A stretch of DNA of 64,000 bases from Synechococcus sp. RSCCF101 (lineage in GTDB: Bacteria > Cyanobacteriota > Cyanobacteriia > PCC-6307 > Cyanobiaceae): positions 1,860,001 to 1,924,000 of the forward strand of contig NZ_CP035632.1 in NCBI RefSeq assembly GCF_008807075.1, in the 5' to 3' direction. A program made the position numbers and the translations under genes. The notes under the pieces were generated by a model. The model searched no databases. It had not been told where the DNA came from and worked only from the letters and a program-made list of their open reading frames with translations. The first letter of the stretch is position 1. Each line of letters starts with the position of its first letter. This document shows, in pieces, positions 36,212-45,873 of this stretch.

Positions 36212-36374
36212 TGTGGTGGTCTGGTTTTTCTGGACAGGTCCCATCGTTAACCTCTGAGGCGGGGCACCGCCCTTGAGAAGGGTCTCCCACCAATGAGCAA
36301 GCGCCGAAACCCACAGCCCTGAGTTCAAGGCCAAGGTCGCCATGGAGGCGATCAGCTGCCGCAAGACGATCCAG
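36212..36374 (+). pseudogene. IS-E left-end fragment
   Basis: GGTGGTCTGGTTTTTCTGG through the OrfA start (ATGAGCAAGCGCCG), then an extra A that shifts the frame (CGAAACCCACAG against CGAACCCACAG at 6158), to GACGATCCAG. Joined to an IS21-G tip (36375-36405, TGTCAGGCGACAGCGAAAAC). Confidence 0.85.
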
Positions 36375-36420
36375 TGTCAGGCGACAGCGAAAACTGTCCG
36401 GCGCTTTGAATCATTAAGTG

Positions 36421-37012
36421 GGGCTTCCTGAGAAAGACCAGATCCGCTGCGCTGCAACGAGTCCGAGGAGCTTGTCGCAGTAAAATGTTGGCAATTCGGC
36501 GCATTCCGGCCGAAAAGCTGCCCAGAGTTTTCCACATGTACCGACGTGAGCATCGTCATCAGCTCTCGTTTGAGGATTTCTTCCTGCCATTCGGCGGCAA
36601 GCTCTCTGGAGATAATCGCTGGATCAAGCTCGCTGAGCTGATTCCCTGGGATGAGCTTGAGGACGACTATGCCGCCCAGTTCTGCAAGGGCTTTGGAGCA
36701 CCCGCCAAGCCCTTCCGCATGGCGCTTGGAGCTCTGATCATCAAGGCGCGCATGGGACTCACCGATGAAGAGCTGGTCGAGCAAGTCAAGGAGAATCCTT
36801 ATCTCCAGTTTTTCCTTGGTCTGGAGGCCTATCAGTACTCTGCTCCATTCGATCCATCGATGCTGGTCCATTTCCGCAAGCGATTACCGAAGTCGGTGGT
36901 GAACGACTGCAACGAGCGGATCGTGCGACATGGATTGAATGTCATCCAAGCTGCGGCTTCCAGTGATGACGAGGATCCTGGCCGCGGTGGTGGGTCTGTC
37001 AGCGGGGGCGAA
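36421..37012 (+). mobile_element. IS-D copy 3, truncated
   Basis: Left end GGGCTTCCTGAGAAAG. Its transposase remnant (36536-37012) reads through without the AG insertion of copies 1 and 2 (FGGKLSGDNRWIKLAELIPW), so it represents the ancestral frame. It is cut at 37013 by IS-I3, just before the first catalytic Asp. Confidence 0.85.
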
Positions 37013-37078
37013 CCCCCGCTTTCAGGAAAGTTGTCACCCCTCTCAATCGCACACCCGGGGGCTTGATGGAGCAGTTCA

Positions 37079-37468
37079 ATGCGTCGTTACAGCGAGGCCG
37101 TCAAGGCTGATGTCAAGAGACGAATGAGCCCGCCCGAGCGACAGAGCGTGGCTCGGATTTCCGAGGAGCTGGGCATCCACGTGGTGACCCTCTACAACTG
37201 GAGAAAGGCCTGGCGTCTGCAGGGAGAGGTGGTGCCCGCATCCGAGAGGGAGCCAGAAGGCTGGAGCGCTGCCGACAAGTTCACGGTGGTGCTGGAGACC
37301 GCTGGCCTCAACGACACCGAGCTCGGTGCCTACTGCCGTGAGCGGGGGCTGTTCCCTGAGCAGGTGAGCCGCTGGCGTCAGGCCGCCACCGATGCCAACG
37401 CCGCGCCAGTGCTGCCCCCGCTTTCAGGAAAGTTGTCACCCCTCTCAATCGCACACCCGGGGGCTTGA
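37079..37468 (+). pseudogene. IS-I3 OrfA, partial duplicate
   Basis: Same as the fragment at 14234: 112 OrfA residues, then the terminal repeat read as PPLSGKLSPLSIAHPGA. Confidence 0.8.
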
Positions 37469-37480
37469 TGGAGCAGTTCA

Positions 37481-37987
37481 ATGCGTCGTTACAGCGAGGC
37501 CGTCAAGGCTGATGTCAAGAGACGAATGAGCCCGCCCGAGCGACAGAGCGTGGCTCGGATTTCCGAGGAGCTGGGCATCCACGTGGTGACCCTCTACAAC
37601 TGGAGAAAGGCCTGGCGTCTGCAGGGAGAGGTGGTGCCCGCATCCGAGAGGGAGCCAGAAGGCTGGAGCGCTGCCGACAAGTTCACGGTGGTGCTGGAGA
37701 CCGCTGGCCTCAACGACACCGAGCTCGGTGCCTACTGCCGTGAGCGGGGGCTGTTCCCTGAGCAGGTGAGCCGCTGGCGTCAGGCCGCCACCGATGCCAA
37801 CGCCGCGCCAGTGCTGACGAGGGCCGAGCAGAAGGATCTGGAGAGGCTCCGCGCCCGGGACCAGCGAGAGATCAAGGCCCTCAAGAAGGAGCTGCAGCGC
37901 AAGGAGAAGGCCCTGGCGGAGGCAGCAGCACTGCTGGTGCTGCGAAAAAAGTGGGAGGCCTTCTGCTCGGAGGACGCGGAAGGCTGA
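37481..37987 (+). CDS. IS-I3 OrfA
   Basis: 168 aa, same protein as at 14636; slippery heptamer at 37945-37951. Confidence 0.85.
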   Translation: MRRYSEAVKADVKRRMSPPERQSVARISEELGIHVVTLYNWRKAWRLQGEVVPASEREPEGWSAADKFTVVLETAGLNDTELGAYCRERGLFPEQVSRWRQAATDANAAPVLTRAEQKDLERLRARDQREIKALKKELQRKEKALAEAAALLVLRKKWEAFCSEDAEG

Positions 37988-39072
37988 CGAGTGCCGCGCA
38001 TCGGCAAAAGGCGATCGCGTTGATCGGTGAGGCCAAGGCCAGCGGAGCCACCCTCAGCGCTGCCTGCGGGGAGATCGGCATTTCCCTGCGCACCCTCAAG
38101 CGCTGGCGGAAGGCCTTTCTGGGTGATGGGGACGGAGAAGACCGCCGTAGAGGCAGCCCTCGCCATGTCGCCCACCGCCTGAGCGAGGAAGAACGCCAGC
38201 GGATCCTGCTCACCTGCAACCAACCGGAGTACGCCTCGCTGCCGCCGGGACAGATCGTGCCCGCACTGGCCGATCAGGACCTGTTCATCGGCTCCGAGTC
38301 CAGCTTGTACCGGGTGCTGCACGCGCATGGTCAGGCCCATCGCCGGGGCCGTGCACGACCACCACAGGAGCCACGGCCTGTGCCACGGCTGCGAGCGGAT
38401 CGCCCCAATGCTGTGTGGTCGTGGGACATCACCTATCTGCCCACCACGGTGCGGGGTGTGTGGCTGTACCTCTATCTGGTGATCGACGTCTGGAGCCGCA
38501 AGGTGGTGGCCTGGGATGTCGCCGAACGAGAAGACGCGCAGATCGCCGCTGACCTGGTGGGTCGGGCCTGCCTGCGGGAGCGGATCAGCAGAGGCTGCCG
38601 CCAACCGCTGGTTCTCCACGCCGACAACGGCAACGCCATGCGGGCCGCCACCCTCGAGGCCCGGTTGGAAGAGCTGGGGGTGCTGCGTTCGTTCTCCCGG
38701 CCCCGGGTGTCGAACGACAATCCCTACTCGGAATCCCTGTTCCGAACCGTCAAATACCGTCCTGACTACCCGAAAAGGCCATTCACCAGCAAGGCAGAGG
38801 CCTGCGAGTGGGTGGCGTCGTTCGTGGATTGGTACAACCACCAGCACCGCCACAGCGGCATCAAGTTCGTGACGCCGGACCAGCGCCACAGCGGGGATGC
38901 GGCCGAACTCTGCCGGCGTCGTGCCGATGTCTACGAGAAGGCCCGGCAGAAGCACCCGCGTCGATGGAGCCGATCCACCCGCTGCTGGCGTCAGCCAGCG
39001 GTGGTGTGGATCAACAAGCCACCAGAAGAGCCGCAGAGGGCACTGGCCATACCATTGGGTCAGGCCGCCTGA
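37951..39072 (+). CDS. IS-I3 OrfB transposase
   Basis: 373 aa, same protein as at 15106 with all catalytic residues. Reached by -1 frameshift from OrfA. Confidence 0.85.
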   Translation: MGGLLLGGRGRLTSAAHRQKAIALIGEAKASGATLSAACGEIGISLRTLKRWRKAFLGDGDGEDRRRGSPRHVAHRLSEEERQRILLTCNQPEYASLPPGQIVPALADQDLFIGSESSLYRVLHAHGQAHRRGRARPPQEPRPVPRLRADRPNAVWSWDITYLPTTVRGVWLYLYLVIDVWSRKVVAWDVAEREDAQIAADLVGRACLRERISRGCRQPLVLHADNGNAMRAATLEARLEELGVLRSFSRPRVSNDNPYSESLFRTVKYRPDYPKRPFTSKAEACEWVASFVDWYNHQHRHSGIKFVTPDQRHSGDAAELCRRRADVYEKARQKHPRRWSRSTRCWRQPAVVWINKPPEEPQRALAIPLGQAA

Positions 39073-39106
39073 AGAGCAGCCCAGGAGTGACAACTTTCCT
39101 GAAAGT

Positions 39107-39295
39107 CACCGCTACGGGGGCAATGGCGCAGGCGTGATGGCCACGCTGCGCACCGCAGCACTCAACCTCCTGCGACTGGCTGGATTTCACTCCGTCCGCG
39201 AGGGTCTGCAGGCCGTGATGCACGACATCACCGCGCTGCTGGCGATGGTCAGGAGGCCACCGGGAGCAGCGATGCCATGAGACTTTGAATCAGCC
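39107..39295 (+). pseudogene. ISAs1-K transposase 3' fragment (inverted copy)
   Basis: Encodes HRYGGNGAGVMATLRTAALN to RRPPGAAMP and stops, identical in translation to the end of IS-K at 18621. Part of the inverted duplicate described at 39108-40662. Confidence 0.9.
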
Positions 39296-39425
39296 CTGGT
39301 GCCGCTCCACACCGATCAGGTCGTCTGTACGGGCAGCGACATGGAGCGCATCGACCATGACCTTGGCCGCCTCATCCGGCGGCAGGGCCGTCAGGAGCTG
39401 TCGCCACAGCTGGCGCCAGGTCTCT
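39296..39425 (-). pseudogene. istA: IS21-H IstA C-terminal fragment (inverted copy)
   Basis: The complement encodes TWRQLWRQLLTALPPDEAAK to GVERHQG, same as 18480-18611. Here it is trapped between the IS-K fragment and IS-C4. Confidence 0.8.
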
Positions 39426-39499
39426 TGACGTGGACCCCGGAAACCGGTCCAGGGTGAATGAGAGTCCTCAACCGGCCAGACTGGGCCGGGGACTTCACC

Positions 39500-39778
39500 A
39501 TGAAACGAATCCGACACACGCCCGAGCAGATCATCCGCAAGCTCAAGACTGCAGAGCAGCTGATCGCCCAGGGCAAGACCGTCAACGAGGTCTGCCGAGT
39601 GATCGAGGTGACGCAGCCGACCTACCACCGCTGGCGGCAGCAGTTCGGGGGGATGCAGGCCGAGGAGGCCAAACGGCTGACCCAGTTGGAGAAGGAGAAC
39701 GCCCGACTCAAGAAGCTGCTGGCGGAAGCCGAGCTGGAGAAGGCGATGCTCAAGGATCTCGCCGAGGGAAACTTTTGA
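39500..39778 (+). CDS. IS-C4 OrfA
   Basis: 92 aa, same protein as IS-C2 OrfA, intact. Confidence 0.85.
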   Translation: MKRIRHTPEQIIRKLKTAEQLIAQGKTVNEVCRVIEVTQPTYHRWRQQFGGMQAEEAKRLTQLEKENARLKKLLAEAELEKAMLKDLAEGNF

Positions 39779-40611
39779 GCCCGGAACGCCGGCGCAGGGC
39801 GGTACTCGTCCTGCAGCAGCGTTACCGGGCATCGGAGCGGTTCACCTGCCGGGTTGTGGGTCAGAACCGCAGCACCCAACGCCATCACGGCACGGTCCCT
39901 GGGGCCGAGGAGACCAAGCTGCGGCGCCGGCTGAGGGAGATCGCTGCCGACCACATCCGCTGGGGCCGGCGAATGGCCCACCGCGTGCTCAGACGCGAGG
40001 GCTGGAGCGTGAATCACAAACGGGTGCAACGGATCTGGCGGGAGGAGGGTCTCCAGCGGCCTACCCCCCGAAAGCAGAAGCGGGCACGGCCAGCGGACGG
40101 CTCAGTGCGGCGCCACAGGGCCGAGCATCCCCACCAGGTGTGGGCCATGGACTTTCAGTTCGACGCCACGGCCGATGGCCGGCGGCTCAAGTTTCTGAAC
40201 GTGATCGATGAGCACAGCCGCCTCTGCCTGGCCATCCGAGTGGGCAGGCGTTGCAAGGCCAGGGACGTGGTGGCCGTGCTGGAGGAACTCACCAGCCTCT
40301 ACCCGGCACCGGCGTTCATCCGGTGCGACAACGGCCCTGAATTCATCGCCCACGCCTTACGGCGTTGGTGCAGGACCAGCGGCACGACAACGGCCACGAT
40401 CGAGCCAGGTTCCCCGTGGCAGAACGGCTTTGCCGAGTCGTTCAACGGGAGATTCAGGGATGAGTTCCTCAACACCGAGCTGTTCACCACAGCCCCAGAA
40501 GCTCAGATCCTGGCCGACCGCTGGCGCTGGGAGTACAACTCCCTCAGGCCGCATTCGGCCCTCCAGGGGCGTACGCCCCTGGAGGCAGCTCAACAAGGAG
40601 CTGCTGCATGA
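39775..40611 (+). CDS. IS-C4 OrfB transposase
   Basis: Same protein as IS-C2 OrfB; catalytic motifs intact. At least one silent base difference from copy 2 (CGCCGGCGC against CGCAGGCGC near the 5' end). Confidence 0.85.
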   Translation: MSPERRRRAVLVLQQRYRASERFTCRVVGQNRSTQRHHGTVPGAEETKLRRRLREIAADHIRWGRRMAHRVLRREGWSVNHKRVQRIWREEGLQRPTPRKQKRARPADGSVRRHRAEHPHQVWAMDFQFDATADGRRLKFLNVIDEHSRLCLAIRVGRRCKARDVVAVLEELTSLYPAPAFIRCDNGPEFIAHALRRWCRTSGTTTATIEPGSPWQNGFAESFNGRFRDEFLNTELFTTAPEAQILADRWRWEYNSLRPHSALQGRTPLEAAQQGAAA

Positions 40612-40662
40612 CCATGACCAACCACTCTCATAAGGCCTGGACCGATAAAGGGGGTCACGTCA

Positions 40663-41540
40663 TCTCCACAGGCGCCGGCGAATCTGCCCAGACCCCAATG
40701 ACTGCAATGGTTCTGCGGGCGAGAATGGGTCATGGTCAAGCCCAAGTCCTTCCGTCCCTGGAACCCCGAGCAGACCCTGCTGCTGCCGCCGTCTCCGGTG
40801 GAGTGGTTGCCGGAGAACCATCTGGTGTTCTTCCTGCTGGATCTGGCCGCTGAACTGGATCTCGAGGCAATTCACGCCGTTTACCGCCAGAAGGATCTAC
40901 GGGGGGAGAAGGCGTACGACCCCAGGATGATGGTGGTGCTGCTCCTGTACGCCTACTGCGTCGGTCTGCCCAGCTCGCGCAGGATTGAGAAGGCCTGCTG
41001 GGAGGACGCTGCCTTCCGGGTGCTCACCGGCAACCAGCAGCCCGATCACAGCCGGATCAGCGAGTTCCGCCGCCGTCACCTCGGCGCCCTGGCCGGGCTG
41101 TTTGTTCAGGTGCTGCGGCTCTGCCAGAAGGCGGGGCTGGTGAGCCTGGGTCATGTGGCCCTCGATGGCACCAAGGTCCGGGCCAATGCCAGCAGGCACA
41201 AGGCGATGAGCCACGAGCGGATGCTCAAAAGCGAGAAGCAGCTGGAGGGCGAGATGCGGGCGCTGCTGCGCAAGGCCGAGCTCCTTGACGCGCAGGAGGA
41301 CGGTCAGCACGGCAAGGGCAAACGTGGCGATGAACTGCCGGAAGAACTGCAGCGCCGCGCCAATCGGTTGGAGTGGATCCGCAAGGCCAAGGCGGAGCTG
41401 GAAGCCGAGGCTGCAGCTGCCAAAGCCCGCCAACGAGAGGAGCAGGCCGAGGTTGCCGAGCAGGACATGGCAGACGCGGAGGCGGTGCCTATCAGCGTTG
41501 TTGTCCGCTCGGAGTGCTTGAGCTGAGCACCCGCAAGCAG
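40663..41540 (+). mobile_element. IS-J copy 2 (IS1182), truncated both ends
   Basis: Inverted copy of 29143-30006. The outer 39 bp are missing at the IS-C4 junction and the distal half is missing as in copy 1. The tract 41541-41704 beyond it equals the complement of 28965-29128. Confidence 0.85.
40732..41526 (+). pseudogene. IS1182 transposase, N-terminal 264 aa
   Basis: Same peptide as 29143-29937, including VALDGTKVRANASRHKAMS and the stop after SECLS. Catalytically incomplete. Confidence 0.85.
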
Positions 41541-41704
41541 CCTACTGATGCGATGGCCTCATGGCTGCTGCGGCTTTCATTTTGTTCACAGCATTGGTCG
41601 ATCCTGGTTGATGGTTGCCGCGACGGCCCCTGATCGCGCCCGTTGCCGATTCCGCTCTATGAGAGCGGAGTCGGACGACCGCGGGGGCCTGTTTTCTGCC
41701 TCGA

Positions 41705-42086
41705 TCAGGCGACACGATGTTCGGCAGGGCGTGGATGATTGATCCACACGATGTCAGGTTGCTTCCAGCAGCGCTGGTGGCGACTCCATCGTGCTGGATG
41801 CAGCCTGTAGGCCTTCTCATAAGTCCGACGTCGCACCTCACAGATCGCATCAGCAAGGCCATGATGCCGCTGACTGGGCGTCACGTACTTGATCCCGCTG
41901 TGGCGGTGTTCGTTGTTGTACCAGGCAACGAATTGCCTCACCCACGCGATGACGGCCTCCAGGCTCCGGAACCAGCGCACTGGGTAGCTGGGATGCACCT
42001 TGAGTGTGCGGAACAGGGCTTCCGAGAAGGGGTTGTCGTTGCTCACCCTTGGGCGCGAGAACGACTGGTCGATCCCCAGGTCCCGG
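41705..42086 (-). pseudogene. IS-L fragment (inverted copy)
   Basis: Same OrfB C-terminal peptide as 28583-28964 (SFSRPRVSNDNPFSEALFRT), reading away from IS-C5. Confidence 0.8.
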
Positions 42087-42160
42087 TGACATGGACCCCA
42101 GACATCGGTCCAGGGTGAATGAGAGTCCTCAACCGGCCAGACTGGGCCGGGGACTTCACC

Positions 42161-42439
42161 ATGAAACGAATCCGTCACACTCCAGAGCAGATCATCCGCA
42201 AGCTCAAGACTGCAGAGCAGCTGATCGCCCAGGGCAAGACCGTCAACGAGGTCTGCCGAGTGATCGAGGTGACGCAGCCGACCTACCACCGCTGGCGGCA
42301 GCAGTTCGGGGGGATGCAGGCCGAGGAGGCCAAACGGCTGACCCAGTTGGAGAAGGAGAACGCCCGACTCAAGAAGCTGCTGGCGGAAGCCGAGCTGGAG
42401 AAGGCGATGCTCAAAGATCTTGCCGAGGGAAGCTTCTGA
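42161..42439 (+). CDS. IS-C5 OrfA
   Basis: 92 aa, intact, same LAEGSF ending as copy 3. Confidence 0.85.
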   Translation: MKRIRHTPEQIIRKLKTAEQLIAQGKTVNEVCRVIEVTQPTYHRWRQQFGGMQAEEAKRLTQLEKENARLKKLLAEAELEKAMLKDLAEGSF

Positions 42440-43479
42440 GCCCGGAACGCCGGCGCAGGGCGGTGGTCGTCCTGCAGCAGCGTTACCGGGCATCGGAGCG
42501 GTTCACCTGCCGGGTTGTGGGTCAGAACCGCAGCACCCAACGCCATGGCGGCAGGGCCCCTGGGGTCGAGGAGACCAAGCTGCGGCACCGGCTGAGGGAG
42601 ATCGCCGCTGAGCACATCCGCTGGGGCCGGCGGATGGCCCACCGCGTGCTGCGGCGCGAGGGCTGGAGCGTGAATCACAAACGGGTGCAACGGATCTGGC
42701 GGGAGGAGGGTCTGCAGCGGCCCACCCCCAGAAAGCAGAAGCGGGCACGGCCAGCGGACGGCTCAGTGCGTCGCCATCAGGCCGAGCATCCCCACCAGGT
42801 GTGGGCCATGGACTTCCAGTTCGATGCCACGGCCGATGGCCGGCGGCTCAAGTTTCTGAACGTGATCGATGAGCACAGCCGCCTCTGCCTGGCCATCCGG
42901 GTGGGCAGGCGCTGCAAGGCCAGGGACGTGGTGGCCGTGCTGGAGGAACTCACCAGCCTCTACCCGGCACCGGCGTTCATCCGGTGCGACAACGGCCCTG
43001 AATTCATCGCCCACGCCTTACGGCGTTGGTGCAGGACCAGCGGCACGACAACGGCCACGATCGAGCCAGGTTCCCCGTGGCAGAACGGCTTTGCCGAGTC
43101 GTTCAACGGGAGATTCAGGGATGAGTTCCTCAACACCGAGCTGTTCACCACGGCTCCTGAGGCTCAGATCCTGGCCGACCGCTGGCGCTGGGAGTACAAC
43201 TCACTCAGGCCGCATTCGGCCCTCCAGGGGCGTACGCCCCTGGAGGCAGCTCAACAGGTGTCAACCGACATGCGGAAAGTCCTCACTGCCGACACGAAAA
43301 AGTCCTCACTGGATGCGGCGGTCAGCGACCCTTCCGTGGGCTGATGGTCTGTTGTCTGCTTGGTGCTGATGGCTGCTGTGCAGCGGTCGTTCGTTGTGCT
43401 CATCGGTGTTGGTCGTTGGCTGGTGACTGGTGACTGGTCCTGAGAGTCGGTTGCCCCAGGTGGGGTGACGGTTCCGCCC

Positions 43480-44319
43480 TCAGGACTTCTCTTCTGGGGA
43501 TGGGGAAGCACTGCTGTTGGCTCCGGAGCTGGGGGCGGTGGCCTGCGGTGAGCGGATCAGGCCCGATCGGCGCTTTTCCCTGAGCCGGTAGCTGTCGCCC
43601 CGGATCGTCAGCACATGGCTGTGGTGCAGCAAGCGATCGAGGATCGCGGTGGCGACCACCTGATCACCGAACACCTCTCCCCACTCCGTGACCGCCCGAT
43701 TGGAGCTGATCAGCACGCTGCCCTGCTCATAGCGGCGGGAGATCAGCTGGAAGAACAGGTAAGCGGCGTCGTGCTCCAGGGGCAGATAGCCCAGCTCGTC
43801 GATGATCAGCAGCCTCGGCTTGCCGTAGTACGTGAGCTGCCGCGCCAGTTCGCCCTGCTGCTGGGCCCGCGCCAGGCTGCCGATCAGCTCGGCGGCGGAA
43901 CAGAACAGCACGCTGTGGCCCAGACGGATCGCCTCCCGTCCCAGCGCCACCTCCAGAGGGGTCTTCCCCACCCCGGGTGGGCCGAGCAGGACCAGGTTGT
44001 CGCCGTTGGCGATCCAGCGGCAGGTGGCCAGCTCCCGGATCTGGGCGGGATCGATCGAGGGCTGGGCCTCGAATTCGAATCCCCCCAGCGTCCGGACGCA
44101 TGGGAAACGGGCCAGGCGCATGGCCATCTCGAACCGGCTCTGGTCCTTGCGGCTCACCTCGGCACCACACAGCCAGGCCAGGGCCTCCCGCAGGTTGTCG
44201 AGGCGGTCGCGGATGGCGGTGAGCCGCAGGCGGGTGAGCATCGCCTCCAGGTCAGCCACCAGGGCGGCCAGTTCCGCCGGTCTCTCCAGCGGTGCGGTGG
44301 TGGTGCGGCTGCGGTTCAT
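43480..44319 (-). CDS. istB: IS21-F2 IstB ATPase
   Basis: Same 279-aa protein as at 6945-7784, with Walker A GPPGVGKTPLEVALG and Walker B LLIIDELGYLPL; ATGA overlap with istA. Confidence 0.95.
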   Translation of the reverse strand: MNRSRTTTAPLERPAELAALVADLEAMLTRLRLTAIRDRLDNLREALAWLCGAEVSRKDQSRFEMAMRLARFPCVRTLGGFEFEAQPSIDPAQIRELATCRWIANGDNLVLLGPPGVGKTPLEVALGREAIRLGHSVLFCSAAELIGSLARAQQQGELARQLTYYGKPRLLIIDELGYLPLEHDAAYLFFQLISRRYEQGSVLISSNRAVTEWGEVFGDQVVATAILDRLLHHSHVLTIRGDSYRLREKRRSGLIRSPQATAPSSGANSSASPSPEEKS

Positions 44320-45617
44320 GCCTCCACCTCCGTCAGCACGGCGGCGTAGTCGCTCAGGGATCGGGCCAGGCTGGAGGTGCGCACCGCTCGTGTCGCCGGA
44401 GGACCAACAGCGGGTGTCGCCTGACACCTGTCGGGGATGGCTGGCTGCAGGGAAGCGCGTGCCTGCTGCAGCTGCTCGGCCGGCAGCAGGCCCTGCCAGT
44501 GGCTTCTGATCACCTGACGGCAGCGGTGGTTCGCGCTCTGGAGTGGGTGCTCCGCCACGATCCGGCCCCGGTGCAGCAATCGCACCGTCTGATGGCGGAC
44601 CTGCGCCGTGATCCGCTGGCCGATCAGCTGCTGGGGAGCGGAATACCAGTTCCCCTCCAGCTGAATGCAGCAGTCCTTGGCCACCACTCGCTTCTGTTCC
44701 CGCTCAGCCAGGAACGAGGGCTTGCCGCACAGCGGCCTCAGGGCACTGGCCTCGTCCCGCTGGAACCGCTCCAGGGGCCGTTCTCCGGTGGTGCCGTGAC
44801 GACGGACATCCGCCACCTCGCGCATCCACCAGGCCAGATGGGCCTCCATGGCACCCCAGCTGCGGAAGGTGTGTCCGGCCAGACCGCTGCCCTTGACGTA
44901 GCGCACCCCTCGCTCGTCCTTGCCCTTGGTGCGAGGCCGGTAGGGGCGGCAGGCACGGGGCGTGAACCCCCAGTGCTCGGCAAAGGCGAGGAAGGTGGGA
45001 TGAAACACCAGCTCACCGCTGGCGGGATCGTGCCGGCGGACCAGGGCGCGGGCGTTGTCCACCAGCACCTGCTCGGGAATGCCGCCCCAGTGTCGGAAGG
45101 CCTCCTCCATCGCCTGCAGCCAGTTCGCCTGCCGCTCATGGCCGTACGGCCGCACCACCAGACGGCGCGAGTAGCCGAGCGTGAGCACGCACAGGTGCAC
45201 CCGACGGCGCTCCCCACCAATGCTCACGGCGCACTGGCCAAAGTCGGCCTGGAGCTGCCGGCCGGGTGGCGTCTCGTAGCGCACGGTGGCCAGCTGACGG
45301 ATCCGCAGCTCGCGGCGCCAGGCCGCCACGGCCCGTTCCACCGTGCGCTGGGACACATCAATGCCCTTCTGCCGCAGCAGTTCCTGGCGGAGCACCTCGG
45401 CATTGCCGCGATGCTGCTCAAACTGCTCGCGCAGCCAGGCGATCTGCTCATCGAGGCGCCGGCTGCGCCGGGGCTGGCCGTAGGGCTGCCAGCCGCCCTG
45501 GCGCAGATAGCGGCGAACGGTCCGCGGACAGCAGCCCAGTTCATGGGCGATCGTTCGCTGGCTGAGGCCGCGGGCATGGAGCTGCAGCATCCGCTCCACC
45601 TCCTGGGGTGTTTCCAT
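44316..45617 (-). CDS. istA: IS21-F2 IstA transposase
   Basis: Same 433-aa protein as at 7781-9082; HTH and DDE residues intact. The start is placed at METPQEVERM as in copy 1. Confidence 0.95.
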   Translation of the reverse strand: METPQEVERMLQLHARGLSQRTIAHELGCCPRTVRRYLRQGGWQPYGQPRRSRRLDEQIAWLREQFEQHRGNAEVLRQELLRQKGIDVSQRTVERAVAAWRRELRIRQLATVRYETPPGRQLQADFGQCAVSIGGERRRVHLCVLTLGYSRRLVVRPYGHERQANWLQAMEEAFRHWGGIPEQVLVDNARALVRRHDPASGELVFHPTFLAFAEHWGFTPRACRPYRPRTKGKDERGVRYVKGSGLAGHTFRSWGAMEAHLAWWMREVADVRRHGTTGERPLERFQRDEASALRPLCGKPSFLAEREQKRVVAKDCCIQLEGNWYSAPQQLIGQRITAQVRHQTVRLLHRGRIVAEHPLQSANHRCRQVIRSHWQGLLPAEQLQQARASLQPAIPDRCQATPAVGPPATRAVRTSSLARSLSDYAAVLTEVEA

Positions 45618-45873
45618 CGCGCCCTCGCCTCGGCGGTCTGCCCTGGCTGTAGTGCTCCTGGCAGCAGCAGTGATGGGGGCCGCCGAACCAGGCATCCGTT
45701 CGGCTGGCGTGAGCCTGGGGGCAGGGATGGATGGCGGAGTCACCGGTTCCGAGTGAGGACCTTTTCGTGTCGGATCTGGTGACTTTCCTCCTGTCGGCTG
45801 ACAACAGGGAGCTGCCGCATGACCATGACCACCCACTCTCATAAGGCCTGGACCAATAAAGGGGGTCACGTCA

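Larger units (their letters stand above)
37013..39111 (+). mobile_element. IS-I copy 3, with duplicated left end
   Basis: Same compound structure and length (2099 bp) as copy 1: a partial left copy 37013-37414, then the complete element. The flanks are unrelated (IS-D3 on the left, IS-K on the right), so there is no target duplication. The last five bases CACCG are shared with the adjoining IS-K sequence. Confidence 0.85.
39108..40662 (+). repeat. Inverted repeat 1, right arm
   Basis: Partner of 17239-18793; see the left arm. The two arms enclose the glycan genes at 20182-23835, 30273-31817 and 34822-36024. Confidence 0.85.
39426..40662 (+). mobile_element. IS-C copy 4
   Basis: 1237 bp. The left flank is IS21-H (CTCT), as for copy 2. 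The right flank is the interior of IS-J (TCTCCACAGG). Flanks from two different elements make this a recombinant IS-C. Confidence 0.9.
40663..43253 (+). repeat. Inverted repeat 2, right arm
   Basis: Partner of 27416-30006. It starts exactly where inverted repeat 1 ends, at the IS-C4/IS-J junction. Confidence 0.85.
43259..45803 (-). mobile_element. IS21-F copy 2, complete, 2545 bp
   Basis: Same ends and length as copy 1, with its own perfect 5-bp duplication ACAGG (43254-43258 and 45804-45808). Apparently identical to copy 1 in both proteins, so transposition was recent. Confidence 0.95.
42436..45822 (+). pseudogene. IS-C5 OrfB, disrupted near its 3' end by IS21-F2
   Basis: 42436-43258 encodes nearly the whole transposase, including all three catalytic motifs, up to LEAAQQ. 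The last codons (GAAA, stop at 45820-45822) lie beyond IS21-F2. In place, the frame continues into IS21-F2 and stops at 43344 with a 29-residue foreign tail, so the product could still be active. Confidence 0.8.
42087..45873 (+). mobile_element. IS-C copy 5, split by IS21-F2
   Basis: Left part 42087-43258, right part 45804-45873 ending GGTCACGTCA. Left flank IS-L (CCGG), right flank IS630. The left part matches copy 3 (CATGGACCCC end, LAEGSF, GCTCCTGAGGCT). The right tail (GGGAGCTGCCGCATG, ACCACCCACTC) matches copy 1 instead, so it is a mosaic. Confidence 0.85.
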
